Positions 38,000 to 49,465 of a stretch of 64,000 nucleotides of DNA are shown one piece after another. The notes below the pieces were generated by a model. The model did no database searches, was not told the DNA's origin, and was given only the letters and a program-made list of their open reading frames with translations. Each line of letters starts with the position of its first letter. Positions within the stretch are counted from its first letter, which is position 1. The stretch covers positions 109,801,982 through 109,865,981 of the forward strand of contig CM051457.1 of assembly GCA_028274465.1 (NCBI GenBank), in the 5' to 3' direction. The stretch is from Plantago ovata (Eukaryota > Streptophyta > Magnoliopsida > Lamiales > Plantaginaceae). Position numbers and translations under genes: made by a program.

Positions 38000-40031
38000 C
38001 AGACCGATAGTCCGATTGCGAACGACAGCGTTTCGTCGTCTTTTCTTCTCCGGTGAAAATCCAAAATTCCAGGCTCAACTTTTCTTCACCGATTCAGGTA
38101 CGTCGTTCATTCTCCCTCTTCAATTCCAATTCACCGGCCGTTAGTTCATGAAATCATCACATATTATATCTCTGTCTCAACTTGTGTGCGTTGTAGAGTT
38201 CCATGAGCAATTGCTTCCTTAATTCTCTCTCGTTTGAGTCAATTGTATCAATTCAATAATCAATCTCATCATTATCGTAGTGTCTCGTATTATGTAGCTT
38301 GCTCTGTTTACTTTAATTAGAAACTTCTGTTGAACAAAAATTTCCATAGCTGTTAACCACAAATGACAATGTTATATTACACACTACACAGCATATGAAG
38401 GTCTTCTACAAGTTTTTTAATATTACATTGAATAAGCTGAACATATCGAAACTATGAGCTTCGATTATATGCTTCTTTGTCTTCACCGCTTCAGCATGGA
38501 TATATGATTTCAATATTAGAGTGTTATGCAGAATATATGATAAGATATTGTTTCATTATGTGAGAAGCTTAACTTAATATTTGACGAAGATTTGATAAAT
38601 ACTGTAAATACACCACTTACCTTTAATTAGTGGTCTAATTAATGGCTGTGAATATACATTCTGAATGCTGGAAGGAAGATATACTACCATTCTGCATAAC
38701 TTTTATTAATGGTCTATCCGAATGGCACTTGTTGTGGGTGTATAATTGATACTTACTATTTTGGAATGTTACAGTTAGGGACTGGTTGGTATAACATGGA
38801 CAAGTACCATGATATGGAGAGATATGGCATGGATAACGATTATGATGATGGGCAGTGGATAGGGCGGACAGTTTTTTTAAAGAAACATCGACAAAAGCAG
38901 CCTTCTCAGACAAAGGACGATATTCTTTGTGGAGTATTTGCTTCCGGCGTAGTAGTGGTTCCAATGAGGGAGCTAGCTCCAGGAGGAAGCGCAGGAGAGA
39001 TTTCAAGACGACGGAATAGATCAATTCTGTAAACTGGGATCCTTCAAGGGGTGTTTAATTTCAAAAGGAATGACGGATTGGGTTTCAATAATTATAAAAA
39101 GGCTTCGAGAGTACCAACATTGCAGGAAGAGCAGGATAGACAGTCCCTACCCCAGTCTAGTCCTTCAGAAAGGTGCACAACGGTGAAGTGTTAGTTGAAG
39201 TAAGCTCCTCAAAAGAAAAATGCTTATGTTCCAGGAGACCAGTTGTTGAAAGAAAAGTAAGAGCAGGGCCTTGAAGTTGTCTAGAAATTTTTTCATATGA
39301 GAGGACAGCAGGTTCGTGCTTGAAGGACTTGAATGCAGAACAGGAAGTTAGGGAAATTGATATCCTGACACCTGAACTTGAGTACAATATCAAGTTGCTT
39401 TGTCCGATTTGACATTCAGAAGATAAATAGAGATCTAAAGAATGAGTGGGAGACTCTGGTTGTTTTGCAAAAAGCCAAAAAGAAAATGAAAAATTGCAAA
39501 AAGAGGCATATCACAAGAATCAGCAAAGGAAAAATTTGGAGAGATAGATGGTGAACTTGACGATACGGAGGATAAGTGCTTTGCTGGATCACTGACTCTA
39601 GATCCCTTGCTAAATTGTTAATGGATTTCACAGAAGATATGCTGATGATTATGTATTGTGCAACAAAAGAATTTGTGTTCTTTTAAGTCAAAACCTTGAA
39701 GAAGCTGTAGCAAGTCACGCACAAGAGAATTGTGTTTTTTTAAGCAAAAATCTGGAAGAACACTGACAGGCACCAAATCTATGGGTATGGTAACACAAGC
39801 ATAATAATAGACTCCTTTAACCATAAGGTGTTGGTGTAAAATGAGGAGCAGTGGACATTGGTATCTCTTGAGCGGCTGCTGGAGTTGCACAATCGCTCTG
39901 GTTTTCAATGGCACTGATCTTTGCTCACAGTCTCATTGCATGTCTATTGAAGGTAAATTTGGAGGGATGGACATTGGTATTCTTGAGCTGCTTCCAGAGC
40001 TGCAGAAACACTCTGGTTTGAAGAAGTGCTG
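38000..40031 (+). pseudogene. STIPL1: STIPL1/TFIP11-like splicing-factor pseudogene, internally deleted
   Basis: A likely 5' UTR exon ends at 38097 (TTCAG|GTACG), an intron runs to 38774, and the ATG is at 38796. The N-terminus MDKYHDMERYGMDNDYDDGQ and the block QTKDDILCGVFASG match the TFIP11 N-terminal domain. After shifts, RRKRRRDF and VFNFKRNDGLGF follow. A middle piece reads LNAEQEVREIDILTPELEYN, then NRDLKNEWETLVVLQKAK and GSLTLD. The C-terminus reads HQIYGYGNTSIIIDSFNHKV then EEQWTLVSLERLLELHN at about 39770-39895, and a second partial copy of the same end lies at 39965-40031. The G-patch and most of the GCFC-like region are missing; intact plant proteins are roughly 850 residues and act in spliceosome disassembly. 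Because the leader intron is kept, this is a DNA duplicate, not a processed copy. Confidence 0.8.
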
Positions 40032-41867
40032 ATCTTCAAAGCTGTTTAAGTTGCGTGTTATCCCAATGAAAGTACATATGATATTTTGAGGGAGGAATGG
40101 GTGCCACTGAGCCTTCTGTTTGGTTTTCTTCGTGCAGATAAGAAAGAATTCAGCATTAAACCTTTTCTTTTTCAGCCCTATTCATCTCGTATAGGATGTA
40201 TAATAGATTTTGGCCTAACATCCTCTAGAAATACACCAAGTTTTAGTCTTATTTATGTATGAAATATTAACTTCTGCTGGCTCTATTACATTTTATTACT
40301 ACCAAATGTGCTAGACATGCCCTTTTTGTAGTTTTTATATTGTCTAATGTGATTACATTTGACACGCTTTCTAGGTTGAGCCATTTCACTCAATTTACTT
40401 TTGGTGTTCATTGTCCTCACTCTACGTTTTGCTGTACAAGTGAGCTTTTCCTGCTATGTGTGCACATTAAAACTTGTGAATGGGAATATTGTATTTGGAC
40501 TTTCTGTTTCCATATTCAGGGTTCTTAGGGGTTATTTGGACCTGCAATGCTTACCTGAGCACTCATTAATTTCCTATTGTTTCTGTCAGACTTGAGTGCT
40601 TCTTCCTTTTCAAGCATATATTGGCTCTTGTAATCTTGAGTTATTTCCACAAAACCCTTTTTAAAGGTAAATTGCCGATTCTCCTCTTTCTTTATTTGCT
40701 TGTCGTTATAATATGCTGAGTTATTGCCTTAGGATTTATGAGGATTCAGTGATAGGAACAGTTGCATGGTTTGTGATAGGAACAGTTTCTTCATTTTATA
40801 GAGAAGTTTGGCTTATTTGGTGAAGGTTACCATTTATTGGGGATAATTGCTATTTGTCAAGAATGTCCATACTCTCTTATCCTTGATTATCTTACTGTGT
40901 CAGACACCCAATTTATTTCTCATTCAGTGGGCTAGGTTTGAGGAAATTTCTATAATTAGTTAGTATTAGTGTAGCCATGCCTCCTCTTGTTGTTGTTGCT
41001 GTTGATAAATAAAATCAGGGATGATTCACTTTCGGAAATAACCAAAAATTGCAAGGAAGAAAGAAAACGGGATGAGATGCTGAGCTTCAGGTAAATATTG
41101 AACTGGCAGAACAGGTAAAGTTCTCATTTAGTATGATTTGGAACTTAAGATGCTAATTTGTTATGAGTAGAAACTTGGATGGATTTCACTAGTGAATGTC
41201 ATAAATCTTAGAAAATTGAACTGACAATGTCTTTTTATGATGATATATGATTATTGACAGTATGTAGACCTCAATTACACCTTTTCCATCAGATAGGATA
41301 CACAATATCTCTTTTGGTTTGAACTTGTAAACAGAAACTGTAGTAGTAAAAAGATTTGAAAAGACTTCACTAAAAAACCATTTTATCCTTGCATTAATTG
41401 GCAAGAATGTACAAAGAGATTAGTTGCTGTAAGAAAGGTATTACAATTTTCTTCTTCTGTGCCATGGTGGGTAGGTGGTAAATCATATTTACTTACAATA
41501 TGTCGGAGTAAAATGTCTTTATAAAACAAGTTCAAAATAACATAAAAAATATGCATGCCAATGTGTTCTCATAACTATCCATCAGTGCTCTATGTTGCTA
41601 AATCCTTTCCTTTATAAATTCATTAATTCTGCTATCTTGTTAAGTGTTGTCTCATCTAGCTTTTTGTAGTTTGAAATCCATTATACAAGTTATATTCTAT
41701 TTATGCCAGGGTGCGGTATATAAAATATAAATGCGGATAGAAAATGGGCTTGACAATTATCGCTAAAGTTGACAAAATTGCAACAATACAAAAGTTATTG
41801 TTGTCATTAAGATTTTCACACCAATTGCACCTAGAAAAAAAGCTGTTCCATTTCATCACCGTTTCAA
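40032..41867. other. Intergenic region, no gene seen
   Basis: About 1.8 kb between the STIPL1-like copy and the RING gene. No supported coding sequence; the last 100 bp are promoter of the RING gene. Confidence 0.4.
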
Positions 41868-41877
41868 CTATAAAAGC
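41868..41877 (+). promoter_or_regulatory. TATA box of the RING gene
   Basis: CTATAAAAGC. The expected start of transcription is near 41900, giving a 5' UTR exon ending at 42055 (TACAG|GTGAGA) and a leader intron 42056-42827 (to CTTACAG). Confidence 0.6.
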
Positions 41878-42836
41878 CGAGAGATTAAGTGGGCGATGTT
41901 TTCGATGAAATTCTATTCATCTTCTCGTGCACAAGGAAAAGAAGCAAAGATAGAAAACTGAGATAAAAGAGAAGTAGAAGATTGGGGAAAAAAAGGGAAA
42001 GGTAAGGGAAAGACGAAGCAATCTACGGTGCAGTTGTGGTTCAGAGATATTACAGGTGAGAATCTCTTAGCACCTGTCGGTAGTTCTGGGGTTCTATTTT
42101 ATTAAAAAAAATTCTTATTGAATTGTTGATGATTTCTTTTATCGGATCAAGGTTTTGTGATGAACTAATAATGGGGATGAATTGGGTTGGTTTGAACTAG
42201 ATTTTTTATGAATATGAACAATATCAATGAGATCGTATAATTACATGTATTTGCAGGGAATTAAAATCAGCTATGGAATTAGTAAATGATACAGCTGTAT
42301 TGTTTCCTTAAAGGATCAAATCCAATTTTTTCTCTTCATGATTTTGGTTAAGATGATAGAATTGGATTTTACATAACTCATTGTCTTGCCGGATGATTGA
42401 TGTGATCTTTTGATGGGACGGAATATGGATCTGCAAAGGGTGATATTATGGATAGTTGCATGGTGTCTGGTGTCTACTGTCTAGGCATTTATTGAAATAT
42501 CACCTATTTAAAAAAAGATATATTAGGATTTGTTTGATGCTTCTATTCTTCATCAGTGCGTTTACTGTAAGTTATGTTCTTGAGATCTGAAATTGGAACC
42601 CATATGAACAAAAATCCTGTGTATATGCGGTTCTGGGGAAGGGGGGGGGGTGTGATCACGGATGAGCTTGGAATAAGAAATGTGTCTAGAAAAGGCCTGC
42701 GGCAATCATTGTGCAGCTGAATTGTGAGTCCCGTGTAGTATAAAATAAGATTTTGCAGTCGGTTATAAAATACATTCCAGTATTTCTTGACAAATTTTAT
42801 GACATTGAATGATTTTTGTGCTTACAGTTTGCAGTC

Positions 42837-45313
42837 ATGGATGGTTCTAAAAACAAGTCATCAAAATCTGATACAGTGGACAAGAAGCGTGACGGAAAGT
42901 CCAAGTCATCAAAATCTGATACAGTGGACAAGAAGCGTGATGGAACGTCCAAGTCATCGAAATATGATACGATGGACAAGAAGTTGTAGGATCCAGTGTT
43001 GGTCTTAATCTGGGGCAAACTTCACAAGACTTTTGTGGTGCATCAAAGTCTTTGGAGGACAATGAAAGTTTTTGTTCTATGACATCGTGCCGGGCTACAT
43101 GTGCAGGAGAGGATCCTGATGTACGTGAGTACATGAATATGTTATTGGATAGCTATCACGGTGATCGAAAAGCTATGGTTTCTGATTTAGTCAAAACTAT
43201 AGGAGACCTGGAGGAACAGGTCAAGGAGCATAAAAGATGGGCCCAAGAGACGGTAACCCGTGCGGAAAATTCAGTTGAAGAAACACAGAAGCAACTGAAT
43301 ATGCTGAGGATTGAAATTGATGAGAGAAAAAGGGAAAATGAGAAAAAGGCTATGGAAAATGCCTGTAATAATTTAAGACTCATGGAGATGGAACAATCTG
43401 TAGAGGCTGCCTGGACTGAAGCTTGCCATCGTATTGACAAGTGTAAAAGGCTGGAGTGTGAAAACAACACTATTAAGGCTAAAATTGAAGCTTTTAAGCA
43501 GAATTTGGCAGAGTCGGAGAAAGGAGTGAAGAAGGCTAAAAAAGGAGAAAAAAGGAAGCTGAGAAAGGCAAAAGAGGTTGAGAAGCAGAATAGATCTCTT
43601 GAAGCACAGTGTGATGCAGAGGAGCAGAAGGTACTGCAGCTGCAACTTGAGTTAAGTCAAGTAGAGAAGGATGCAGAAGAAGCTGAGGTGCGTATTGTTC
43701 TGTATTTGATTCAGCTTCTATGAACATAACTTGCGAAGTATCTTTCGCGTGCTAGAGTTTTTTTTCCCCTTTCTCGTTTACTTTATATCTTTTTACACCT
43801 ACTTCTTTCAGCCACGATAATTGAAATTATCATCAGGAACATATCTTTTTTCCATTTTATATCTGCTACTAACCTACTACTCTCAGAAAAATTTCAATTA
43901 TCGTGGCTGAAAGACTGCTGTTTTTTTATTGATGATAATACCCTTCGTGGCCAGAGATGATATACAAGGTTTCAGCAATAAAAAACTTTTTTTTTGTTAC
44001 TTTTATGAGTTTTACCTTGATGGCTTGACAGTGTCTGAGACACAACCTATAGTCTGTTCTGGCAACCTGTTCTAACTCAATATCATTTTAAAGAAAGGTG
44101 TTCTTTACATTGTCTCTCCTTGTCTAATCTGTTACTTTTAGCTAGTCTTTTCTACAAGCAAGCCATATATAGGTGAATGTTAATTGCACTCTTGCTTGCA
44201 TTATTATCGAGAAGTGATTTCCAGTATGTTCCTTGAAAGAATGCTTGGTTTGGACCAGATTCCTAACTTTGATATGTTCTTAACTTTCTGTGACCCTTGA
44301 TCCAGTGATTTTCTTCTATATAGTCAGAGTAGAAATTTGCTGAGTCTGGCAGCTTAAGGCCCACCAAAGCTTAGTCAGAATACCCTGGTTTTAATCCATT
44401 TGATTTGATAAGTTCCACCTTTCATGTTATTTCTGTAGGGAGAAAAATAAAAATTCACCTTGGTTACATTCACAACTGAAAATGACTATGATATGATGTA
44501 CAGTATTTACTTCTAACTCAAAATATATTTGGATTGTTTCCTTGAAAATGACTATGTTACGCTTGAGAGCTTATAATAGCTTTAATGTCTTATTTACACC
44601 TACCTGGGGTTACTTTTAATCTCTAATCTTTTATCTGATAACAGATTGGTTTTTCGATTGAAAAAAGGTAGATACTTAGATGTTGATTAGTTTTAATACC
44701 TGATTGTGCAAGATTTACGTTCGATATCTATGATCCAAACATTGATGATACTTGCATTTGGCTACTTTGAGAGTAGCTGAAGATGAAACAATGGACATGT
44801 CAATATTGTTTCGTGAAGTAATTGTAAGTCTTTTCCTGTGGTCTCATATTGTAGGCAAAATGGAGACGAGCATTGCATGAAAAAGAGCAGATGCTTATTG
44901 TTCTCTCTGAAGAAAGGGAAGAGATGGAGATACAAAGAGCTAATTCAAGAGCACAATTATCCCAGTTGCGCCAAACTTGTGAGATTAACCGTCAGCAAGC
45001 TGAGGACGAGCTTCGTAGGCTTAAAACTGATTACTCTTGTCTAAAATTGTCTCTCCAGGTGGGAGATCTGATGTTATACGATAGCCCTGAGGCAGTAGCC
45101 TTTACCAACCGTGCTTTTCAGGAATCTGTAGAAGAAAGGTATAGGTGCCTGATATGTCAGCTAAATGAAGTATCCATGGTTTTCTTGCCCTGTGCTCATG
45201 AAGTGGTCTGTCACCATTGCCATGAACATAAGTTCAATCTGGAACCAAAACTCTGTCCATATTGTCATGTGGAGATTGAACAGGCTATTAGGGTTCGTGG
45301 GCGAAACTCCTGA
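42837..45313 (+). CDS. RING-HC E3 ubiquitin ligase with coiled coil (RF298/MND1-interacting protein 1-like), one frameshift near the N-terminus
   Basis: Coding exons 42837-43687 and 44855-45313. The N-terminus is three copies of a 16-residue unit like SKSDTVDKKRDGKSKS. At 42965-42989 the frame shifts: the frame from 42837 stops at TAG 42987-42989, while the next frame continues VVGSSVGLNLGQTSQDFCGA and stays open. The main body is a long Lys/Glu-rich coiled coil (about 43170-45050, across the intron). It ends in a RING-HC finger, CLICQLNEVSMVFLPCAHEV then VCHHCHEH and LCPYCHVEIEQAIRVR. Such proteins pass ubiquitin from an E2 to substrates. The family style is that of plant RF298/MIP1-type ligases, which are usually longer. 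Either the gene uses the in-frame ATG at 43079, or it has lost its original start, or one base is miscalled. The downstream 380 or so residues are intact. Confidence 0.75.
42855..42986 (+). repeat. 48-bp tandem repeat in the RING gene N-terminus
   Basis: Copies start at 42855, 42903 and 42951 with AAGTCATC(A/G)AAAT. The 48-bp period preserves frame. The third copy is cut short at the frameshift. Confidence 0.95.
43804..43914. repeat. Perfect 25-bp inverted repeat in the RING-gene intron
   Basis: 43804-43828 (TCTTTCAGCCACGATAATTG plus AAATT) is the exact reverse complement of 43890-43914, with a 61-base loop. It lies in the intron 43688-44854. Confidence 0.9.
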
Positions 45314-46106
45314 GCCCTGAGCATGTGTTTAAAACAATTGCTCTCATTCCCGCTGTTGCTGAAGGTTATGCATGTAGTTAAAAGTTGAAACTATTTGGAT
45401 TTGGTATTGGTTGTGCTATCTATGGAACTGCTGAACTGATGATGTACATTTATTTTGGATGCTAATGTTTGTCCATTTTTTCCTTCACTGTTTACTTCTC
45501 TTTTCTCTGTTGAGTGTTTTGTTTGTGTCATTTGGTAATGCATACTCCCACCCTCCCCCGAACGACTCACAAAAAGTTACCCACTAAACTTAGCGCGCAG
45601 CTTAAGGATGAACAATAAGGTACTAAAATTATTTATAAAGGTAGTGAGGTGTGTTAATTTTTTTAATTGAAAAGTAATTGTTAAAGTGAAATGTGGTGGC
45701 AAAAAGATACACATTAGAGGGAATCCTTGCTTGCCGAGATGAACTCCATGCAACAATTTCAACAAAAAAGATTCCACCGTTGCTTGCGTGATGTTTACCT
45801 GTTGTTACTGGCGGAATTTCGGTGATGCTTTTTGACAATTGGGGATGATATTTGTTAATCGCAACGCTTGGTGATTAGTTAGGATGCTTGGATTTTGACA
45901 TGTGCCTGCTTATGCTTGTAATTTAATTTGTAATTTGATAGCCTATATTTTATGAATAAGAATTTTTCAAAATTCTATACTTCAGTGAAAAATTGAGACA
46001 TTTAACAAGTTTTTGAGTTAGCAAATAAATTTATTTTACTCATACCTTTCATCCACTTTTGTTTTGTTTTGTTTAATGAGTACGTAGCAAATATTTTGAA
46101 CTTAAG
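45314..46106. other. 3' flank of the RING gene, no gene seen
   Basis: AT-rich. Should include the RING-gene 3' UTR. Confidence 0.4.
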
Positions 46107-48740
46107 TTAGTTTATGAGTAAGTCTCATGAGAGACCACCCTTAGAAAGAGACCATAGAGACCAATTTATATTAATTACAAAACAACTCCAAAATAACTAC
46201 TAGCTTCTAAAACAACCTCAAAACAACTACTAGCTTCTAAAACACCTCACAACCCATCCAAAATCACATGGGATCATCACCATCGCCTGCTCATCATCAT
46301 CAATCGACCGATTTGACATAGGTCAAGGTTTTTTTTTGTTGAATTGATGTTTGAATTGATAAGTTTGTTGGTGATAGATTTATGTTGAATCCACATTGTT
46401 GTTGTTATTTGCATCTAGATTTATGTAGATATGTGTTTGAATCGAAGTTTGTTGGTGATAAATGTTAGCTTTTGCATCTAGATGTAGATTTATGTTCATC
46501 TCATGAATTTTTTACGTTCAGCGATATTTGCCATGTTCTATACAATATTGCCCATGTTCTAGCCAATATTGTCCATGTTCTAACCAATATGCTCACTGTT
46601 TCTGATGCTCTGTTTTTTTTTTTAACTGGTTTTGTGAGAAATTGACCTATGCGATATGCACTATGTTGTCAACAATATAACCCATGTTCTCAACAATATT
46701 GTCCATGTTCTCACCAGTATGCTTTTTTTGACAATTTTAAAAAGTAATCTACTATATAGTTAAGACTTTGTTTGAGAACATGGGAGATATTCTCAGAAAC
46801 ATGAGTTCTATTTGGAGAACAACACATAACATGACACTTATATATAGAAACAAGTTCATGAAAGATATTATGATAAACATGGCTAGTATTCCCATGAAAC
46901 ATGGGAGATATTCTCAAAAACATAGGAGATATTCCCAGAAACATGGGTTCTTTTGGAGAAACACAGATATGGCAGTTATATATAAAAACAAGTTCATGGA
47001 AAATATTATGACAAACATGGGTAGTATTCCCATGAACATGGACGATATATTTAGAAACATAGGTAATATTTAAACTAACATGGAACATGAACATTATCAA
47101 TAAATTGTAAGTACATGGGATATATTATGAGAAACATGAATAATATTACATAAACATGGGAGATATTCTCAACAACATGGGTCCTATTTCAAACATAAAA
47201 AAATCCTTGTACATAACTCCAAGTACATTGGACATACTAATATTATGACTACAATAATAACTATCTAACTTCTAATGACAAGGATATATACTCCATTTCT
47301 TAAATAGATACAATCTTCTGTATCAACATGAATCAAATTGGATTTTTGCTTGCTTCCGGCATTAGTCCTCCTTTTCTTCTGTTGCACATCATCTACAAAA
47401 ATCAAAACACAAACATAGACAATTGTAAGGAACATAGGTAATAATCTTAAATATATGGACCATAATCAGAATAAATATCAACATAGACTAAAAATCAAGA
47501 TAAGAACATGGGACATATCAAACAAAATGATATGACATAATATAAGAAACATGGGTAACTCAAAACATGGGACATATGCTTAGAAACATGGGTAATAATT
47601 GGTAGATTATGTAAAGCTGCGTCCAATATAGAAACATCGAAACGACAAAAAAACAATGATAACAACACCACGAAAACTAAAGGGGGAAACAACAAAGGTA
47701 GTATTGTTTAGAACATGGACAATATTGTTGAGAACATGGGTTATATTGCTGAGAACATAGTGTATATCGCAGATGTCAATTTTTCATAAAAACAATTAAA
47801 AAAACAGAGCATTAAAAACAATGAGCATATCGGTCAGAACATGGACAATATTGGCTAGAACATGGGCAATATTGTACAAAACATGGTGAATATCGCTGAA
47901 CGTAAAAAATTCATGAGATGAACATAAATCTACATCTAGATGCAAAATCAATCCCATCAATTATATCAAATTAGTTCAGGAAAATAAAAATACACAATCA
48001 TGCAACCTGAAACTCTACAATTTTAGGCAAGTAATCTTTAGACTCGAGCAAATGCAGAATAATCATCTATTCCCCATAGCCTAATCCTCACACCTTGCCT
48101 CTTCTTCTACCTTCTTCCATTCTCATCTTTTACAGCTCAAATCAATCAATTCTACCAGTTCTAAAGTACAGTATTATATAAATTTCATTTCAATCTTGTC
48201 CAAAACAGAGTTTCTTTCATCCAATTAGTACAAACAAAACTGAAAACACTACATATAAGCTAGTAAAATTAATGGCAGGCTATCACCAACAACAACAGCA
48301 AGGAGGAGGAAGCACAAACAACAACACTTCATCATCTCACCTGGCACTCAATTCGATCGAGATCCGAAGCCAAAGCTTCCAAATCGAAATCGGAGATCAA
48401 CAAACCACCAAATCGTAGGATGTGAAGGTGGCGAATTTGCGGTAGAGCTTCGCGTCGGTATAGCACCGATTCAATAACCTCGGCCTCCATCTTTTCCGGT
48501 GAGACTCAGCCTTGAACCAGATCTGGAGCGAGAAGAGAGAAAGAAGAAATAAGAATGAGATGGGATCTGTATTTTAGGTTTAGATAATTATATAATGTTA
48601 AATTTGCACAAAAGCCCCATATCTATACTTTATTACATTTTGACCACTGAATTTTTCATTAGTTTTGTTGTTAATTGCACAATGGTGCGATCTCTTCTTA
48701 ACTTAAATAGAGACGGTCTCTTATGAGACTTTGCGTAAGT
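46107..48740. mobile_element. Foldback-type TIR element with long inner inverted arms, about 2.6 kb
   Basis: The ends pair: AAGTCTCATGAGAGACCACC at the left and, read backwards from the right, AAGTCTCATAAGAGACCGTC. Inner arms 46440-46735 and 47700-47950 are long inverted copies: TGTTCATCTCATGAATTTTT / AAAAATTCATGAGATGAACA, then repeated CAATATTGTCCATGTTCT / AGAACATGGACAATATTG. The middle (46780-47590) is rich in AACATGGG and AGATATTCTC units. No transposase was recognised. The exact end and target duplication are uncertain; AGTTTATGA / AGTTTATTG near the ends is a possible 9-bp site. Confidence 0.65.
48341..48490 (-). pseudogene. Putative captured host exon inside the TIR element
   Basis: On the minus strand an ATG at 48490 opens a 50-codon frame with no stop, MEAEVIESVLYRREALPQIR through LISDFDLEALASDLDRIECQ, ending exactly at a CAG|GTGAGA splice donor (48341). 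Its GC content is higher than the rest of the element. This looks like the first coding exon of a plant gene, but I do not recognise the family. Capture of gene pieces is known for Mutator-like elements; that this is such a case is inference. Confidence 0.45.
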
Positions 48741-49465
48741 TTATTGTTTTATTAATGTACCAACAATTACTGTCATGATTTATATATCTAGGAATATATA
48801 TAGTCATTGTATATCGACCGACATACACAAATAAAAAAGAAAAGAGAGAGAGAAGCAATAGACAAGCTCGAACATAAAACGAGAGACATATGCGTGTTCT
48901 AAACTAGTTCATAAACCTTCCGAAGCATTGAAATAATTTCTATTCTCTAAAATAATATTACATCTTTTCACATATAATTACCCATATAACAAAATATATT
49001 TATAATTTTACCACACTCCGACTTGATTGTATTGTGGTATGTACGGACAAAGTACGTACGTAGACATCCTAGTTTAGTACAAAGAGTCCACCCCTATTAA
49101 TTTTCCACAACCTGTGGAACATAATGAATTTGTTGGAACTGAACATAAGTCATAACTACTTTCCAAGTTTCAGTTTTTACCGTATGGATGAGAGAAAAAC
49201 ACTCTTCACTCAAAATATAATAATTACAACTTCACATACTATGGCTTTTTTTGTACAAAGGCTCATCTTCTTATCTACCTATTATCTTCTCCCATTCCAA
49301 AAATAAAACAAGTGCTTTGACTAAAAACTAGGAGTTACATTCTTCATACCATACAACTTCCTAACAACTCCTATTACAAGAGGCAAGTCCCCCACATATG
49401 TCACTTATCATTTTTCTTTTTGTATAGTACTCTTTACATTGTATATATTTTAGTTTTTATTTTTC
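48741..49465. other. Upstream region of the zinc-finger gene
   Basis: AT-rich. A TATA-like string GTATATATTTTAG lies at about 49441-49453, only 15 bases before the ATG, so it is probably not the promoter TATA. Confidence 0.4.

Noticed and set aside
43156..43727. Several open frames antisense to the RING gene
   Set aside because: They are reverse readings of a Lys/Glu-rich coiled coil, which lacks stops in the antisense frames.
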